Shown: one piece after another, positions 10,301 to 22,200 of the stretch
How the letters are laid out: each line of letters starts with the position of its first letter
How positions within the stretch are numbered: the stretch's first letter is position 1
From: Pomphorhynchus laevis
Lineage: Eukaryota; Acanthocephala; Palaeacanthocephala; Echinorhynchida; Pomphorhynchidae
Direction of reading: 5' to 3'
DNA: 64,000 nt
Assembly (NCBI GenBank): GCA_012934845.2
Contig: WNNJ02002296.1
Coordinates: 1-64,000, forward strand
Notes under the pieces: model-generated
The model's database searches: none
What the model was told of the DNA's origin: nothing
What the model saw: only the letters and a program-made list of their open reading frames with translations
Made by a program: the position numbers and the translations under genes

Positions 10301-12657
10301 ATTAATAATTGCGAATAAACACCAATGGATCATCATTGGTCTCTCATTTATCAGAAAATGCCATTAGGGGTGAAGACCCTTTGGCACTGCAGAGTAATAA
10401 CGATCTATCCAGTTGCAGAGCAACCCAACTGATGAACACTCCAGACAAACGCCCAACAATGCTAGATGATCCAACACATGGTGGAAATTCCGCTATACAA
10501 GACCTATTACACTAAAGTGTTACCGACTTCTGCAATTTTAAATTCAAAACCTGTCATAGATCATATACAGGACCTCCCCCTCCTGCCGCAGACATTCATA
10601 ACGATATTATGTTAGAGCAACACTTGAACAGAGTAAATAATTATCACCCTGTCATTTTCACCTCGCTCAATAAGAACCTGATAATTCAAGCATGTAAAAG
10701 AACAAAGGGCACTGCGGGTCCTTACAGTCTGGATTCAGCATCTTGGAGAAACATGCTAACCTGTTTTGGCCCCAGATCACTAGCTCTTACAAAATCCTTC
10801 GCCGATTTTGTTATTTGTATTGCATCCGAATAAATGAATCCGCTTTCTCTTGACGCTTTCAATGTTCGCAGATTGATTGCAATTAAAAAGAAGGATGGAG
10901 GTATTAGACCGATTGAAATTTGCGATGTGGCCAGGCGGATCGTGTGTAAAGCCTTGCTGAAAATCGCCCGAAATGACATCCAATGTGCCGCAGGTTTACA
11001 TCAGCTAGCTGCCTGCCAAAACACCGGTATTGACTATGCAATTAGTTCAGTGAGTGAGGCATTCCACTCCAACAAGGACTACGTTATTCAAGCGGTGGAC
11101 GCAAATAATGCATTTATTAACTCATTAAATAGAGCGGTTGCTTTACACAACATTCGTTATTCTTGCCCTTCGCTAACCCAAATTTTAAACAACATATATT
11201 CACGACCAGCACAACTCGCTTTAGGAGATGATAGTATCGCGTCAGAAGAGGGATTCACTCAGGGCGACCCCTTGGCAATGGCCTTTGGCCATGTCTTCGC
11301 TTCCGTTGATTGAGATTATTGAGGGCTGCGTTCCACATATAGTCCAACGTTGGTTCGATGATGACTCCAGCTTCGTTAGAACCATCGACCACGTAAAGAA
11401 AAAAGACCACGTAAACCAATGAAAGATAAAAAGACCACGATGGTTACGACGATGGTCGTAACCATCGACCACGTAAACCAGCATTTTACCGGTCAACATC
11501 AACCACACAACACAGGGAATTAAAATACTCGGAATTCCCGTGGAAACAAAAGACTATGTCGACAATTTTATCAAAACACTGTCAAACCTGGATATCACTA
11601 ATGGATCGCTTATCTTCAGTTGCCGATATAGATCCGCAAGTCGCATACACCGGACTCGTAAAATCGCTCCAGTTCAAATGGAGATACTTTCTGAGGATGA
11701 TTAATTGTGGCCCGTGCTTGCTGACTAAAATGAGAGAAAATTTCCAGAACAAGCTTCTACAGGAAATAAATAGACGAACCCTAGACGGTGACCGGTTTAC
11801 AATTCTTTCTACTACAATCGGTCTTGGAGGTCTTGGAGTAGACAACCCTTTGTTCATTGGTAGGATTGACTTCGAATGTTCACAACTTCTGTGCAACACC
11901 TATAAATTCGGATTAATTGGAGGCGAACTCGATTCTCTTCAAGCAACAGTTTCACAACTCATAAGGAAAAGAAATACAATCGACTTTACGGACCGCCTAC
12001 AATCAGTTATTGGTCAAATGGATTTGACGACCAACACTGCTGTTTAGCATGCTGCTTCAAATGGAGCTTCGGTTTAGCCTAGTGCCTTACTTCTGTCGTC
12101 CGACAATTTTCATTTAAGACCAGATGAGTTCAAAGATGCAATATGCTGCCGGTATGGTTGGACTCCATTGACTTTAGCATCCAAGCACTGTATATGTACC
12201 GAACCAATAAAAATTTAACACGCCCTATCCTATAAGAGAAGAGGGTTGCCATCAATCCGTAGCGATGCTGTTCAAGATATTATTGCAAAGGCTTTATCTG
12301 ATTGTTGCTCGGGCGTCGAAAAAATAACTTTTATTGTCCCCAGTATCTGAGTCTATATGCTTTGAACGTGAAATCACAACAAGGGATTTTCAGTCCCGCC
12401 TGGACATTGTCTGCTCCGGACTCGAGAGTGAACGATTTGAGCGAACGTTTTTTGACGTTACCATCTTCTCAATTTTTGCTCAATCGTACTCCAACCGACC
12501 TCCGATCACAGCGTTCACTTACAACAAATCTCACAAAATTGCGAAATACGCCGAGAGAGTAGGCATTAGTGAGGGCGGACGGTTCATTTCTCTTGCTTTC
12601 TCGACATCCGGTCGACTTGGCGATAAAAGTGATCAAAAAATCGCATCCCTTCTTTAA
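10301..12657 (+). mobile_element. R2-group LINE with restriction-like endonuclease, copy 1
   Basis: The reverse transcriptase core is at 10,834-11,313: a template contact region (KKDGGIRPIEI), then QAVDANNAFINSLNR, then EEGFTQGDPLAMA. The thumb follows at 11,556-12,047, and an endonuclease-like end at about 12,334-12,657 has RLDIVCSGLE and RTFFDVTIF, which carry the paired acidic residues of the PD-(D/E)XK type. The order RT, thumb, Cys/His segment, restriction-like endonuclease defines R2-type LINEs, which lack an N-terminal APE nuclease. The segment expected to hold the W(Y/F)xDD catalytic box reads WFDDDSSF and is followed by a local repeat. Several stops and frameshifts make it inactive. 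The family within the R2 group is not certain. Confidence 0.75.
11376..11482. repeat. Local short duplications inside the RT of R2-group copy 1
   Basis: ACCATCGACCACGTAAA occurs twice (about 11,381 and 11,461). Partial copies of GACCACGTAAACCA and GACCACGATGGTTACGACGA lie between. The block interrupts the RT directly after its putative metal-binding motif and looks like replication slippage. Confidence 0.7.
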
Positions 12658-13860
12658 CAAGGCAACCCACACGTAGCCTATGCACGCATGGTTCATTCGA
12701 TCCAGTCAAAGTGGAGTCATATAATGCGCACGTGCCACTCAATTGACAGAGTGTGGTTTAACCTTGTAAAAATTATCAGATCGCAATTGCTGCCTCTTAT
12801 GACTTCTTTAAAGCCAAACAAGGAGATTACTGGTATTTTGGGCTTACCTTTTGAATTTGAAGGTATTGGGATTAATTCATCAACATTCGTAGCCTTACTT
12901 GAACAAGCATCATCGACAAAGTTGGTTTCCACATATGTCGATTAGGTAACAGGTGACAGCCTACGAGAAAAACAAAATGCAGTCATCCGCGAAATCACTT
13001 AATTCCGTTTTAATTCACACCAAGAACGCGTCTTAAAGATTATTAACAAACTAGGCCCCTTAACCCAGAATTCCGTAAAACATGCAGCACATTATTGTGA
13101 ATCTTCATGCTTGAGCGCTTTACCTGTGCAACAGGAACAAATCAATTTGTCAGCAAACGAATTTCACGATGGTCTTAATGTACGGTATGGATGTATCGAT
13201 CCGGAGATCGAAACGCAAACTTGTTACTGCGGCTCGAAGATCAATCTTCCCCATTCACTACTATGCAAACAAGGAGCTCTTCCGATTATTCCTCATAACG
13301 CAGTCCGGGACACTTTCGCATCATCGCTTAGCCAAGTTGCCCATAGTGTTGGGATTGAACCGAGTTATCGATGTTCCCGAGAGTATCCGCTTTGAAAATT
13401 CAGCGACAATTGCCAAACAGTGTATCCGTTTGGCTATAGTTTGCTCTGGTTTACACTGATCTCGATTTGAGCGGACGTTCTTCGGCGTCAATGCATTTTC
13501 CTCTCATGCTCAATCGTATACAATCCGCGGGCCTGACAACGCTTTCGAATATAACGAAAACAGAAAAAAAATCCAAGTACCTCGAAAGAATCCGAAGGAT
13601 AGAAAACAGCTTCTTTATCCCGTTCGTCTTTTCAACGTCAGGGGGATTCGGAAATAAAGCGAGTATGTTAGTAAAGACTATTGCGACCGCGTTAGCTCAA
13701 CAAGAACACATACGATACAGTGATATAGCTAGTATACTCAAAAGAAAAATAAGTTTCGAAATTGCTCGGTCAATATCTACTTGTCTTCGGAGTCCACGGT
13801 CAACACGAGGCACTCCCGTGTGTTGTACAGACAAACACCTAGCCGACTCCCACTCGTAGT
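12658..13860 (+). mobile_element. R2-group LINE, copy 2, 5'-truncated, head to tail with copy 1
   Basis: The text restarts in the thumb domain (AYARMVHSIQSKWSHIMRTC, 12,678-12,737), although copy 1 has just finished its endonuclease. It goes on to a Cys/His segment (CYCGSKI, HSLLCKQG, about 13,216-13,276) and a second endonuclease end (RFERTFFGVNAF, about 13,466). It closes with LKRKISFEIARSISTCLRSP (about 13,738), which resembles the usual last residues of the family. Frames change several times. The domain order proves two partial elements in tandem rather than one. Confidence 0.72.
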
Positions 13861-13989
13861 TTTAATCATTATCCAAATCAGAAGATTATTGCTTGACTTT
13901 TTCTGGGGCCACTTGCGGGTAATCTCGATTGTATGTTTTACAAAAATAAATTGTCACGTTAAAAAACTATAGACCATCAAAAGAGCGCG

Positions 13990-16690
13990 CAGGCTCATAC
14001 AGGGACATCACAATATTTAAAAAGGGAAATATAAAGTAAAAACAAAAAAGACAAAAAAAAACAAAAAAGACAGTCCAAGAAAAATTGAGAGCGTTTCCAT
14101 ATTACCCTTCACCTTGTTTTTAAGGAGATTCTTAAAGTCCTCCGATTAGTGGCCATCACAATTTCCATTGGGAGGATGTTCCACACGTGAACCACGTGGC
14201 TGCTAAACACTGCGGAGGGATAAAAATACGTATTTCCGCGACAAGCAACGTCCATGTCCTTTCAGATTAAGTCAGGTCCGCACAGATAGAACATCTGGGC
14301 ATGGATGACCACTGGACGAAAATATAATGTAAGCCTTCGTCAAGTCGCTCCCCACACGGCTGTACTCGATTGTCTGTATTCCCAGTTTACGCATACGCTC
14401 TGCATAGAGGACAGGGAATAGCCCACGCACACGTTTGGAATCCCATCTCAAAGGCTTTTCGAGAACTCTAATAACGTTTTGTAGTAGGATATGCTGCAGG
14501 AGATGCATATGTCAGAATTGGCCGAATATAACTGTTGAATAGTCTAACAAAAAGAAGTCTGGAAACGCTTTGGAAGACACACAGTAGCATGCGAAGCTGA
14601 CGGCTTACTCGAGATGCAACAGTCACGTTGTGAGAGGTGGTCTTCAGGTGAGATGTTTTCACCACATCCAAGTCAGTGAACTTTTCGACTTTTTGAATCA
14701 TCACTCCTACTCTGGATGCAACAGTCACGTTGTGAGAGGTGGTCTTCAGGTCAGATGTTTTCACCACATCCAAGTCAGTGAACTTTTCGACTTTCTGGAT
14801 CATCACTCCTCCAACATAGTATTGCGTATCCGAGAAACGTGGGTCAATATGCATATGAGCACACTTAGCTACGTTCGATTAGAGCCCATAAGTATGTGCT
14901 TACGAGTGGAGATGGCAAACGGATAACATTAGGAAGCTCATTTACATACAACGTGAACAAGAGGGGTGAGAACAGAGCCCTGAGGAACACCACAGGTCAT
15001 CGAAATGGCTGAGGAGAGACGTCCATCATGGCAAACATAGAACCTTCTATTATGAAGGTATTCCGCAATTCAGTCTATTAACCCTGATTCGAACGAGTAA
15101 TGCCGAAGAGTTCGGATAAGATTATCGTGAGGTACGGTGTCGAACAATTTCGAGAGGTCGACAAAAATAATGTCGATATCTACACCCTCAGATTTCAAAG
15201 AAAACCGTCTTTCACGAGCAACATAAGATTGATTGTGGTGGAGTGACCTGCTCGAAAGCCACGTTGTGCAGTGAATAGAATAACATCACATAAATAGAAT
15301 AGCATCATGTAAAATACGAAAACTATTGTAATCAAGTTGACCAAAAGAACACCTTAGTAGTCAGAGTAGTCAAATGCATCTGATAGGCGAAATCGATACA
15401 TGAAGTCGAGTGCTAAGATCGTGACAAACCATAACTACGAGATCGGATATGCTAGAAACTTGATTAATCATACGATTCCCTTTGACATAGCTGCGTACGA
15501 ACCTTTTGTTACCGATGTGTAAACGATTGCATTTTGCACCGTTCAATAACAACCCTCTAGAATGTCAGTGCATACATTACACACAAGCAGTTCAATTTAC
15601 AGAGTTTGATTTTGATGTAGAAATAAAAAAGCTGTGGTCTGAGGGCACAACAACCTTGAGGGATTCAGCATAATTGTGAATGCCAATTCGAAAGAGTAGT
15701 TTTATTTTTTACCGCAAAGCTACGATTTTAAAAAATGATTTGATCCAATTATGAATTGGGTCTACGATTTTACTAATAATCTCATAAGCAAATTGCTCTT
15801 AATGAAATCCCAACTGTGGTTAGCACCCTAGAGATATGGGTTTGGCCACGAAATCGTTGATAGGAACGAGTGAATCAGATATAAGTAAGCTCTACGTATA
15901 TTCAACACCTGAGCTGACGTGGAGGATACACCTTTTAATGGCAAGGTAGCAATCATTACCCGGCGGTCACTACGACCAATTGGAGGTGCAAGTTTAATGT
16001 GATGGACTAGATCACTGTACACTGACAGGCAAATCCGATATCGAGTTGTGTGAACCGCAGTACCTAATGAAATCACTAACATATTGAATGATATTGAGCG
16101 CGAAAAATTATCAAATACTAATTGACTCTTCGTTATAACCATTACGAGGACAAAATAGGTCCCAGTTCACATCAGGCATGTTAAAGTCGCCCAGTACTAC
16201 TGTATTTGTGACACAGAGTTGCATTCCGATACACTACAAATTGTTGAGACTTGATAACGGGAGGGACGGTAGAAAAGGTCAATTCGGAGAGTAGATTGGA
16301 GAACACCTTATATAGTAATCCACAAATATTCACAGCCATCCTTCATCCCGAAGAAGATTCGACAACGTTAGTCGACAGTTGATGTTTAACATATACAAAT
16401 TACTCCACCGCCCTTGGAAGTAACCGATCAGCACGTCCAAGCGAATAACCTGGAATACTAACTTCGCTATCCAAAACATCGACATTGAGCCAGGATTAAG
16501 AAATTACTATAATATCAGGTTGTGATTTGTTCACGAGCAAACATAGTTCATCGAGTTTTTTGGATAAGCTTAAAATATTTATGTACAATAGAAATCGTGT
16601 GGTGTAGATGATGAATCTATGATGTGTATGCGGAATGATAGTGTGTGTTATCTTGAGGGGGCAATATATTCTTCTATACAAAACTATACT
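13990..16690 (-). mobile_element. CR1-like LINE, reverse strand, decayed
   Basis: Read on the reverse strand from 16,690, an APE-type endonuclease starts with LSLSKKLDELCLLVNKSQPD and SWLNVDV, then has GDFNMPDVNWD near 16,150. A reverse transcriptase follows near 15,200 (VDLSKLFDTVPHDN, CGVPQGSVL). The C-terminal tail (SYIRPILTYASPA) is near 14,500. The 3' end is the T/A-rich stretch near 14,030-14,070. Many stops and frameshifts are present. It is a CR1-like cousin of families A and B but more diverged. Confidence 0.72.
14613..14816. repeat. 102-bp tandem duplication within a LINE
   Basis: The segment starting GATGCAACAGTCACGTTG at 14,613 restarts at 14,715 with only a few differences. The 102-bp period is a multiple of three. 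On the reverse strand it doubles a 34-residue stretch containing QKVEKFTDLDVVKTS without closing the frame. Confidence 0.85.
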
Positions 16691-17126
16691 TCGATTCGAG
16701 CGGCGGAGAGCCTGTGGAAATACAACAGTATTGAACCCGAGCCTTTAAATTTAAGAAGATTATTTATTTTTATTAAACAAGCAACTTATATTTTAATATT
16801 CGTATGTTCGGATTAAGGTTGATATTCGATAGTTAAGCTATCGAATATTTATTTGGATCAAAACAAACTTTATGTGATATTGAACTCGCGATCAACTTAA
16901 TGTTTATTAATACAGATAATAATAAGAACAAATTAAAGCAATTCTTTTAAAAGGATGCTTGCTCCATTATGCCGGTTGAGATAATGAATAAGCTATTGAC
17001 AGATAATAATCTTTGATTTTGACAAGTATCTGTCATTGACAATTACGCAATGTTAGAATAGATTCAGATTACTGCAAATAACTCAGTTCATGATTGTAAA
17101 ATTATAAATATAAAAATTATGAAGCA
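16691..17126. other. AT-rich spacer with one hairpin
   Basis: No gene is seen. Positions 16,822-16,848 form a hairpin with arms ATATTCGATAG and CTATCGAATAT. The 3' part (about 17,090) shares words with the spacer near 23,090. Confidence 0.4.
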
Positions 17127-20100
17127 TTTTGCTGTGATGATTGAACTATTATATCTTATTGATTAACTCTATTTGTAGATAAGTCCAAAACTCTATTTCT
17201 GTTTATAAAAATTTATTAGACGGTTGTTATCTTCATGTATACGATGTTACGCCCATCCAGATTTGTAGGCAAGTCCGAAACTTCACTGGCAGAGTGGAAA
17301 TATTGGATGCGTACCTTCGAAAATTTCCGAGGAGCTTACAGCCACGAGCTCCGTAAGACTCCCAACAAGTTACATCTGCAATTAACTCATTTCAACTGCA
17401 GTGTACGACCTTATATCGGAGTGTACTACTTACGAGGAAACTAAACAAATTATCGACTCAACGTTCCTAAAGCCTTCGAATACAATATTTGCTAGACACC
17501 TACTCGCCACCAGGAAACACAAGAGAGTATCGATGACTATCTTCGTAACTTAAATCAGCTAGCAAAGGATTGTGACTTTCAAGAAGTGCCGGCAAAAGTT
17601 AGCACAGACGAAACTATACGAGATGCGTTTATTACTGGATTAAAGGACGCGTCTATAAGACAAAATCTTTGGAGCATATCTTACTTTCGCTTGATATGGC
17701 AGTCACAACATCATGAACAACGGAAATTTCTTAGAGAGATGCACACCACTACATTACACGTCCAATGAATATCCCAGAAATTTCGGCTTCCATCAATCCG
17801 ATTCCTAATTTCGTAAAACAGTCAGACGGACGAGACGACTTTGACTGTGCTGTGTTTTGAAGCCTCGAACAATCAAAAGTTAACAAGATGGCAACTCAAA
17901 ATGTAACTTCTGCAGAAATGCTTATCACGAACGAAGTGCCCAGCAACAGATTTGAATTGTTTTAAGTGCGGGAAACGAGGACATTTTGCTAGTGTATGCA
18001 AATCGCGACAACATCAATGATCCTTACTGCAGCAATCAAATCTAGCAGTGCCCTACTCATTACCAATACATGGATACAGCTCAGTGCCTGCCCAAATAAC
18101 AAATATTACCATATAGACACTTATTGACAGTGGAAGCGTCAATAATTTTATGTCCCACATACTAAAGATTTATGTGGACTACCTATGTTCCGCTCTTCCG
18201 AAGCAATCAGCCTTGCTTTAGCTGATAAGAAAGCCGCTACTATCGGACACTGCTTCGCTGATCTCGAGGTAGGAGACAGACTCTATCAAAATCTCAAGAT
18301 ATCGATTATACCTGGATTGTGTTTACCGTTGTCTTAATATTAATACTTATGAATTATTCAAATTTAATCAACGAAATACACCCTGTGTCTACAAGATCTA
18401 ACCGTCTGTCTAAGCAGGATATCTAGTTTATCAATTAAGAAAATGCAGGCTTGTTGCCTTCGGATATTATCAAATATTCTAACTCACCCTGGTGCGCTCA
18501 AGGTATTGTCACAAAGTCTAACATAAATAAACATCGAATGGTTATCGACTATGCTAAGACAATAAACCGATTTATTTACCCGGATGCTTTCCCTATGCCC
18601 AACATAAATGAATTGATGAATGAATTATCAAAATATCAAATTTTCTCCAAACTAGACCGAAACTAGACCAACGCGTAAAACCTGTTGCTTTTTTCTCGAT
18701 TTCTCGGTCAAAACCTGAATAAGCGCACTCATCTGTCGAATGCGAAGCTGCTGCGATTGTAGAATCGGTGTGTAGATGGAGAGGATTGGTCCCGGGCGGA
18801 AGTTTACAATTGTTACGAATCAGAAGGCATTCTTATTTATATTAAACTCCTCAAGGAAATGTCGTATCAAGAACGATAAACTTACTCGTTGGAGGCTTAA
18901 GCTTTTGAATTACTGGTACGAGATTAAATATAGATAGGGGAAATTAAACTCCGATATGTTATCTCAGAGTTTCCGCGCCGTTAGCAATTCTTCGCTTAAA
19001 GACTTACATATCGCTCTGTGCCATCCCGGAATCACCCAACTAAATCACTTCGTGAAGCAGAAAAATTTACCATACTCCATAGAAGAGGTCCGACGAGTTT
19101 GTGCCGAATGTGCATTGTGTGCGTGATTAAAGCAGAGGTTCTATCAACCAAGGCATTTAAAACTGATCACAGATCGACGCCCCTTCGAGCGACTCTCAAT
19201 AGACTTCATGGGCCCTAAGCAAACAATAGACAACGACAAATACTTACAAGTCATTATAGACGAATACTCACGAAATTCCTACGTATAACCCTGTGCTGAT
19301 ACTTCTATGAAAACTGTGGTACGTTGTCTGCAGAATCTTTTCTCGATCTTCGGAGCCCCAGAGGGAGTGCATTCTAACCGTGGCAGTCAATTTACTTATG
19401 TAGAACTTCGTGAGTTCTCATGGAGAAATGGTACGAATATTTCTCACATAACATCACACCACTCAATCGAAAATGGCCAGTGCGAGCGTCTAAATTGAGT
19501 GATATGGAAAACTATCCAACTGGCTGCTAAATTCCGAGGCCTTCCTCAAACTCAATGGAAATCAATTTTACATGTGGCTTTAAATTCTATTTGATCTTTG
19601 CTATGCACTGCCACCAACTCCACTCATCATTAACGGATATTCAACATTCCAAACAAATCGAACAACGGATACTCTATCCCCAGCTGGCTAATGACTGGTC
19701 CTGATTTACTTCGAAACTTCGTCAGACAAGCCAAATCAGATCATTTGATGGTGCCCATCGAAATTGTGAGTTCAAACCTGAATTATGCAAGAATCCGTTA
19801 TCCTAATGGGAAAAAAGCAACATTGATTACTTCCGATATCGCTCCATCACATGATTCGACTAATAGGAAAGAGGCTGTTATGGAAAGTCTTGGTGATCAA
19901 GATCTTGATAACCAGTTCGAACAACGAAGTCAAAAACCAAGTAACCTCGCTGGGAAAGTCATTGACAAGAATGATTACTCTGAAAATCTTATGAACCCAG
20001 GTCGTGATGTTGATATCCAACACCAAGGAGACATGACTCACAAAAAGATACTAGTGATTGTAGCGAGCTCCTTGATTTGCCATAGTAGAGTCCGAAGAAG

Positions 20101-20217
20101 ATTATGTATTCAAGGAACGTAAGAACGTTCTTCACGTGGTCGAGTTATCAGGAGAAGCTGCTGGCGCTTATACATGGATGTGTAGAATATGATGATTGAA
20201 TTATTGTATCAAATGCC
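17127..20217 (+). mobile_element. Ty3/gypsy LTR element, old copy (fossil)
   Basis: Relics lie in gypsy order. A gag start is near 17,235 (RFVGKSETSLAEWKYWMRTF), and a zinc-knuckle segment is near 17,960. An RT start is near 18,450 (SPWCAQGIVTK, HRMVIDY), an integrase zinc finger and core are near 19,020-19,500 (FSIFGAPEGVHS), and a pol tail is near 19,690-20,120. It resembles the young element at 6029-9981 throughout and belongs to the same or a sister family. It carries many breaks and is missing part of pol, so it is much older. Weak matches around 17,130 and 20,190 (TGATGATTGAA-TTATT words) may be LTR remnants. A family C LINE adjoins it at 20,218. Confidence 0.75.
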
Positions 20218-22200
20218 TACTCTAAAAGCGTCGATTCCGTCATGCTTTTCGAGTCGATTACCGTTCTCTCAGATGTGATATCCGCTCGCTCACTCCGTCT
20301 CTCCTTGATTCATATCTTGCTCTTCTCCGATCTTTCCCTAACCTACAACGTAGCAAATGCAACTTCTGGCAGCATAAAATAATAACTTCAATCAACTCTG
20401 GCATATGCTACTAGCAACTCTGGCAAGTCTCTCTGGCATACTTTTAACTCAATCCTTTTTCTGCTCCTTTTCGTCTTGCAACATAAATCCCCATAATTAT
20501 TTGTAATTTCTCCTGACAAAAGTATAAACGCTACTTTCTCACACCCCGTCTCCATCCCATTTCACTCTTTCACGCCTCGCCTTATCCTCACGGAGCTCTT
20601 TAATCTTCTCCGTCTCACCAGCTGAAGTATCATCTATCATTATGCCCTTGATCAACAAAACATCACCTGCTGATCCCCTGTCTATCTTCATACTTAAATC
20701 TATATGCTCATCGATAGACCCTTTTCTCACCAACTTGTTTAACTCGTCCATCCGAAGTCGAAGTTTCCCTTCACACTGGAAATCAGACATCGTTCGTCCT
20801 CTCTTAAAGAAGCAATTGCACGACCTCTCACTTCCTTCTAGCTATCGCCCACTAAACTCTCCCTACTCTTTCCTAGCTCTTAAAGCGCCTTATCTTGATA
20901 CTGATCAAAGTTCATCTCTCCTCATCCAATCTATACTTTCCTTTCTGCACATCCAATCTGTACTTTCCAATCTGCTTTCTGCTTTAATCACTTCAAAAAA
21001 ATCGCCTGCATGAAAGTTTACAACGACCTCCTCATTTCTCGTGACAAGGCTCTATATAGTATTCTCATCTCCTTCGACCTTTCTTCCGACTTTGACAAGG
21101 TCGATCACTCCATCCTCCTTACTCGCCTTCGTGATGATTACGGTTTTTTCTTCTCCGTAGCATGGTTTGCCTCATATCTACTCGACCGTTCTTTTCACAT
21201 CTGTTCTAATTCATCATCCTCCCATCCCATCCCTATTTTCTGCGAGGCCCCAAAAGTGCAGTCATAGTTCCCTTCTTTTCTCTCTTCTGCGTGGCGATCT
21301 CTCTGTTTATAAACCTTACTTTTTTCATGCAATACGCCGATGACATCCTCATCTATGATCATGCACCCGTCCATTGCATACACGATATCGGCATTTCTGC
21401 CTCCAACTGTCTTTCTTCTATCTACAAACATCTCTCCCATCTTCACCGTGTTCTAAACCCCGACAAGTCCAAAAAAATGTGGATCTTCCCTCGTCAACCT
21501 AACATATTTCCTCCCCTTGTATCTTTTGCCTCATCAAACATCTCCGTAGTTCACAACCTTACTTTCTCAGGCTTCCATTTTGATGATCATTTTTTCCTTA
21601 AACACTTCGTTCGTAACAAGGTCCGCTTGCCTAACTTAATTCTCTGTGACATCCGTCGTATCCGTACCTTTATCGACTTCCGTTCCTGTATGTCTCTTCT
21701 TTCATCGCTTCCATTCCTTAAAATTGAGTGCTGCCCGAGCATTTTCGTTAATTCTCCAAAATCCATCATCCTACCCCTACAACGAACAATCAACACCGCC
21801 GTTCGAGTGCTCCTACGTCTCCGTAGCTTTGACTACACATCCACATATATTGCCCAACTCTCCTGGCCCACCATCCACATCCGCATCAAACTCCGCCTTC
21901 TCGTAACTTTTTGTCTCATCGCTGTCGACTTCCCATCGTTCACCAACCTCCCTTTCTTAAACGGCACTGGTCCCACCTCTCTATCACTGCATTCCCGTCA
22001 TTCCCTCTTACTCCACGTTCCTAATTACTCCAACAACTACGGTCTCCGATCCTTCCTCGTCGCCGCTCCACTCGCATGAAATCAGCTCCCTCTCGACGTC
22101 CGCCGCGCTTCCTCTTTTATCACAATAATATACCGCCTCCGTTCCTACATTCTCGACACGTGATTTAGATTTTTGCACCTTACGCATTTGCCATGTATAA
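20218..22200 (+). mobile_element. Family C LINE (CR1/L2-like), 5'-truncated copy C1
   Basis: The reverse transcriptase is recognisable (LISFDLSSDFDKVDHSILLT at 21,067, QYADDILIYDHA at 21,332) and the C-terminal tail runs to about 22,170. The final ACGCATTTGCCATGTATAATAAA marks the family 3' end, also seen in copy C6. The endonuclease is absent, so the copy is 5'-truncated. Several frameshifts occur and part of the RT core between 21,260 and 21,330 is lost. The coding strand is strikingly rich in C and T. Confidence 0.75.
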
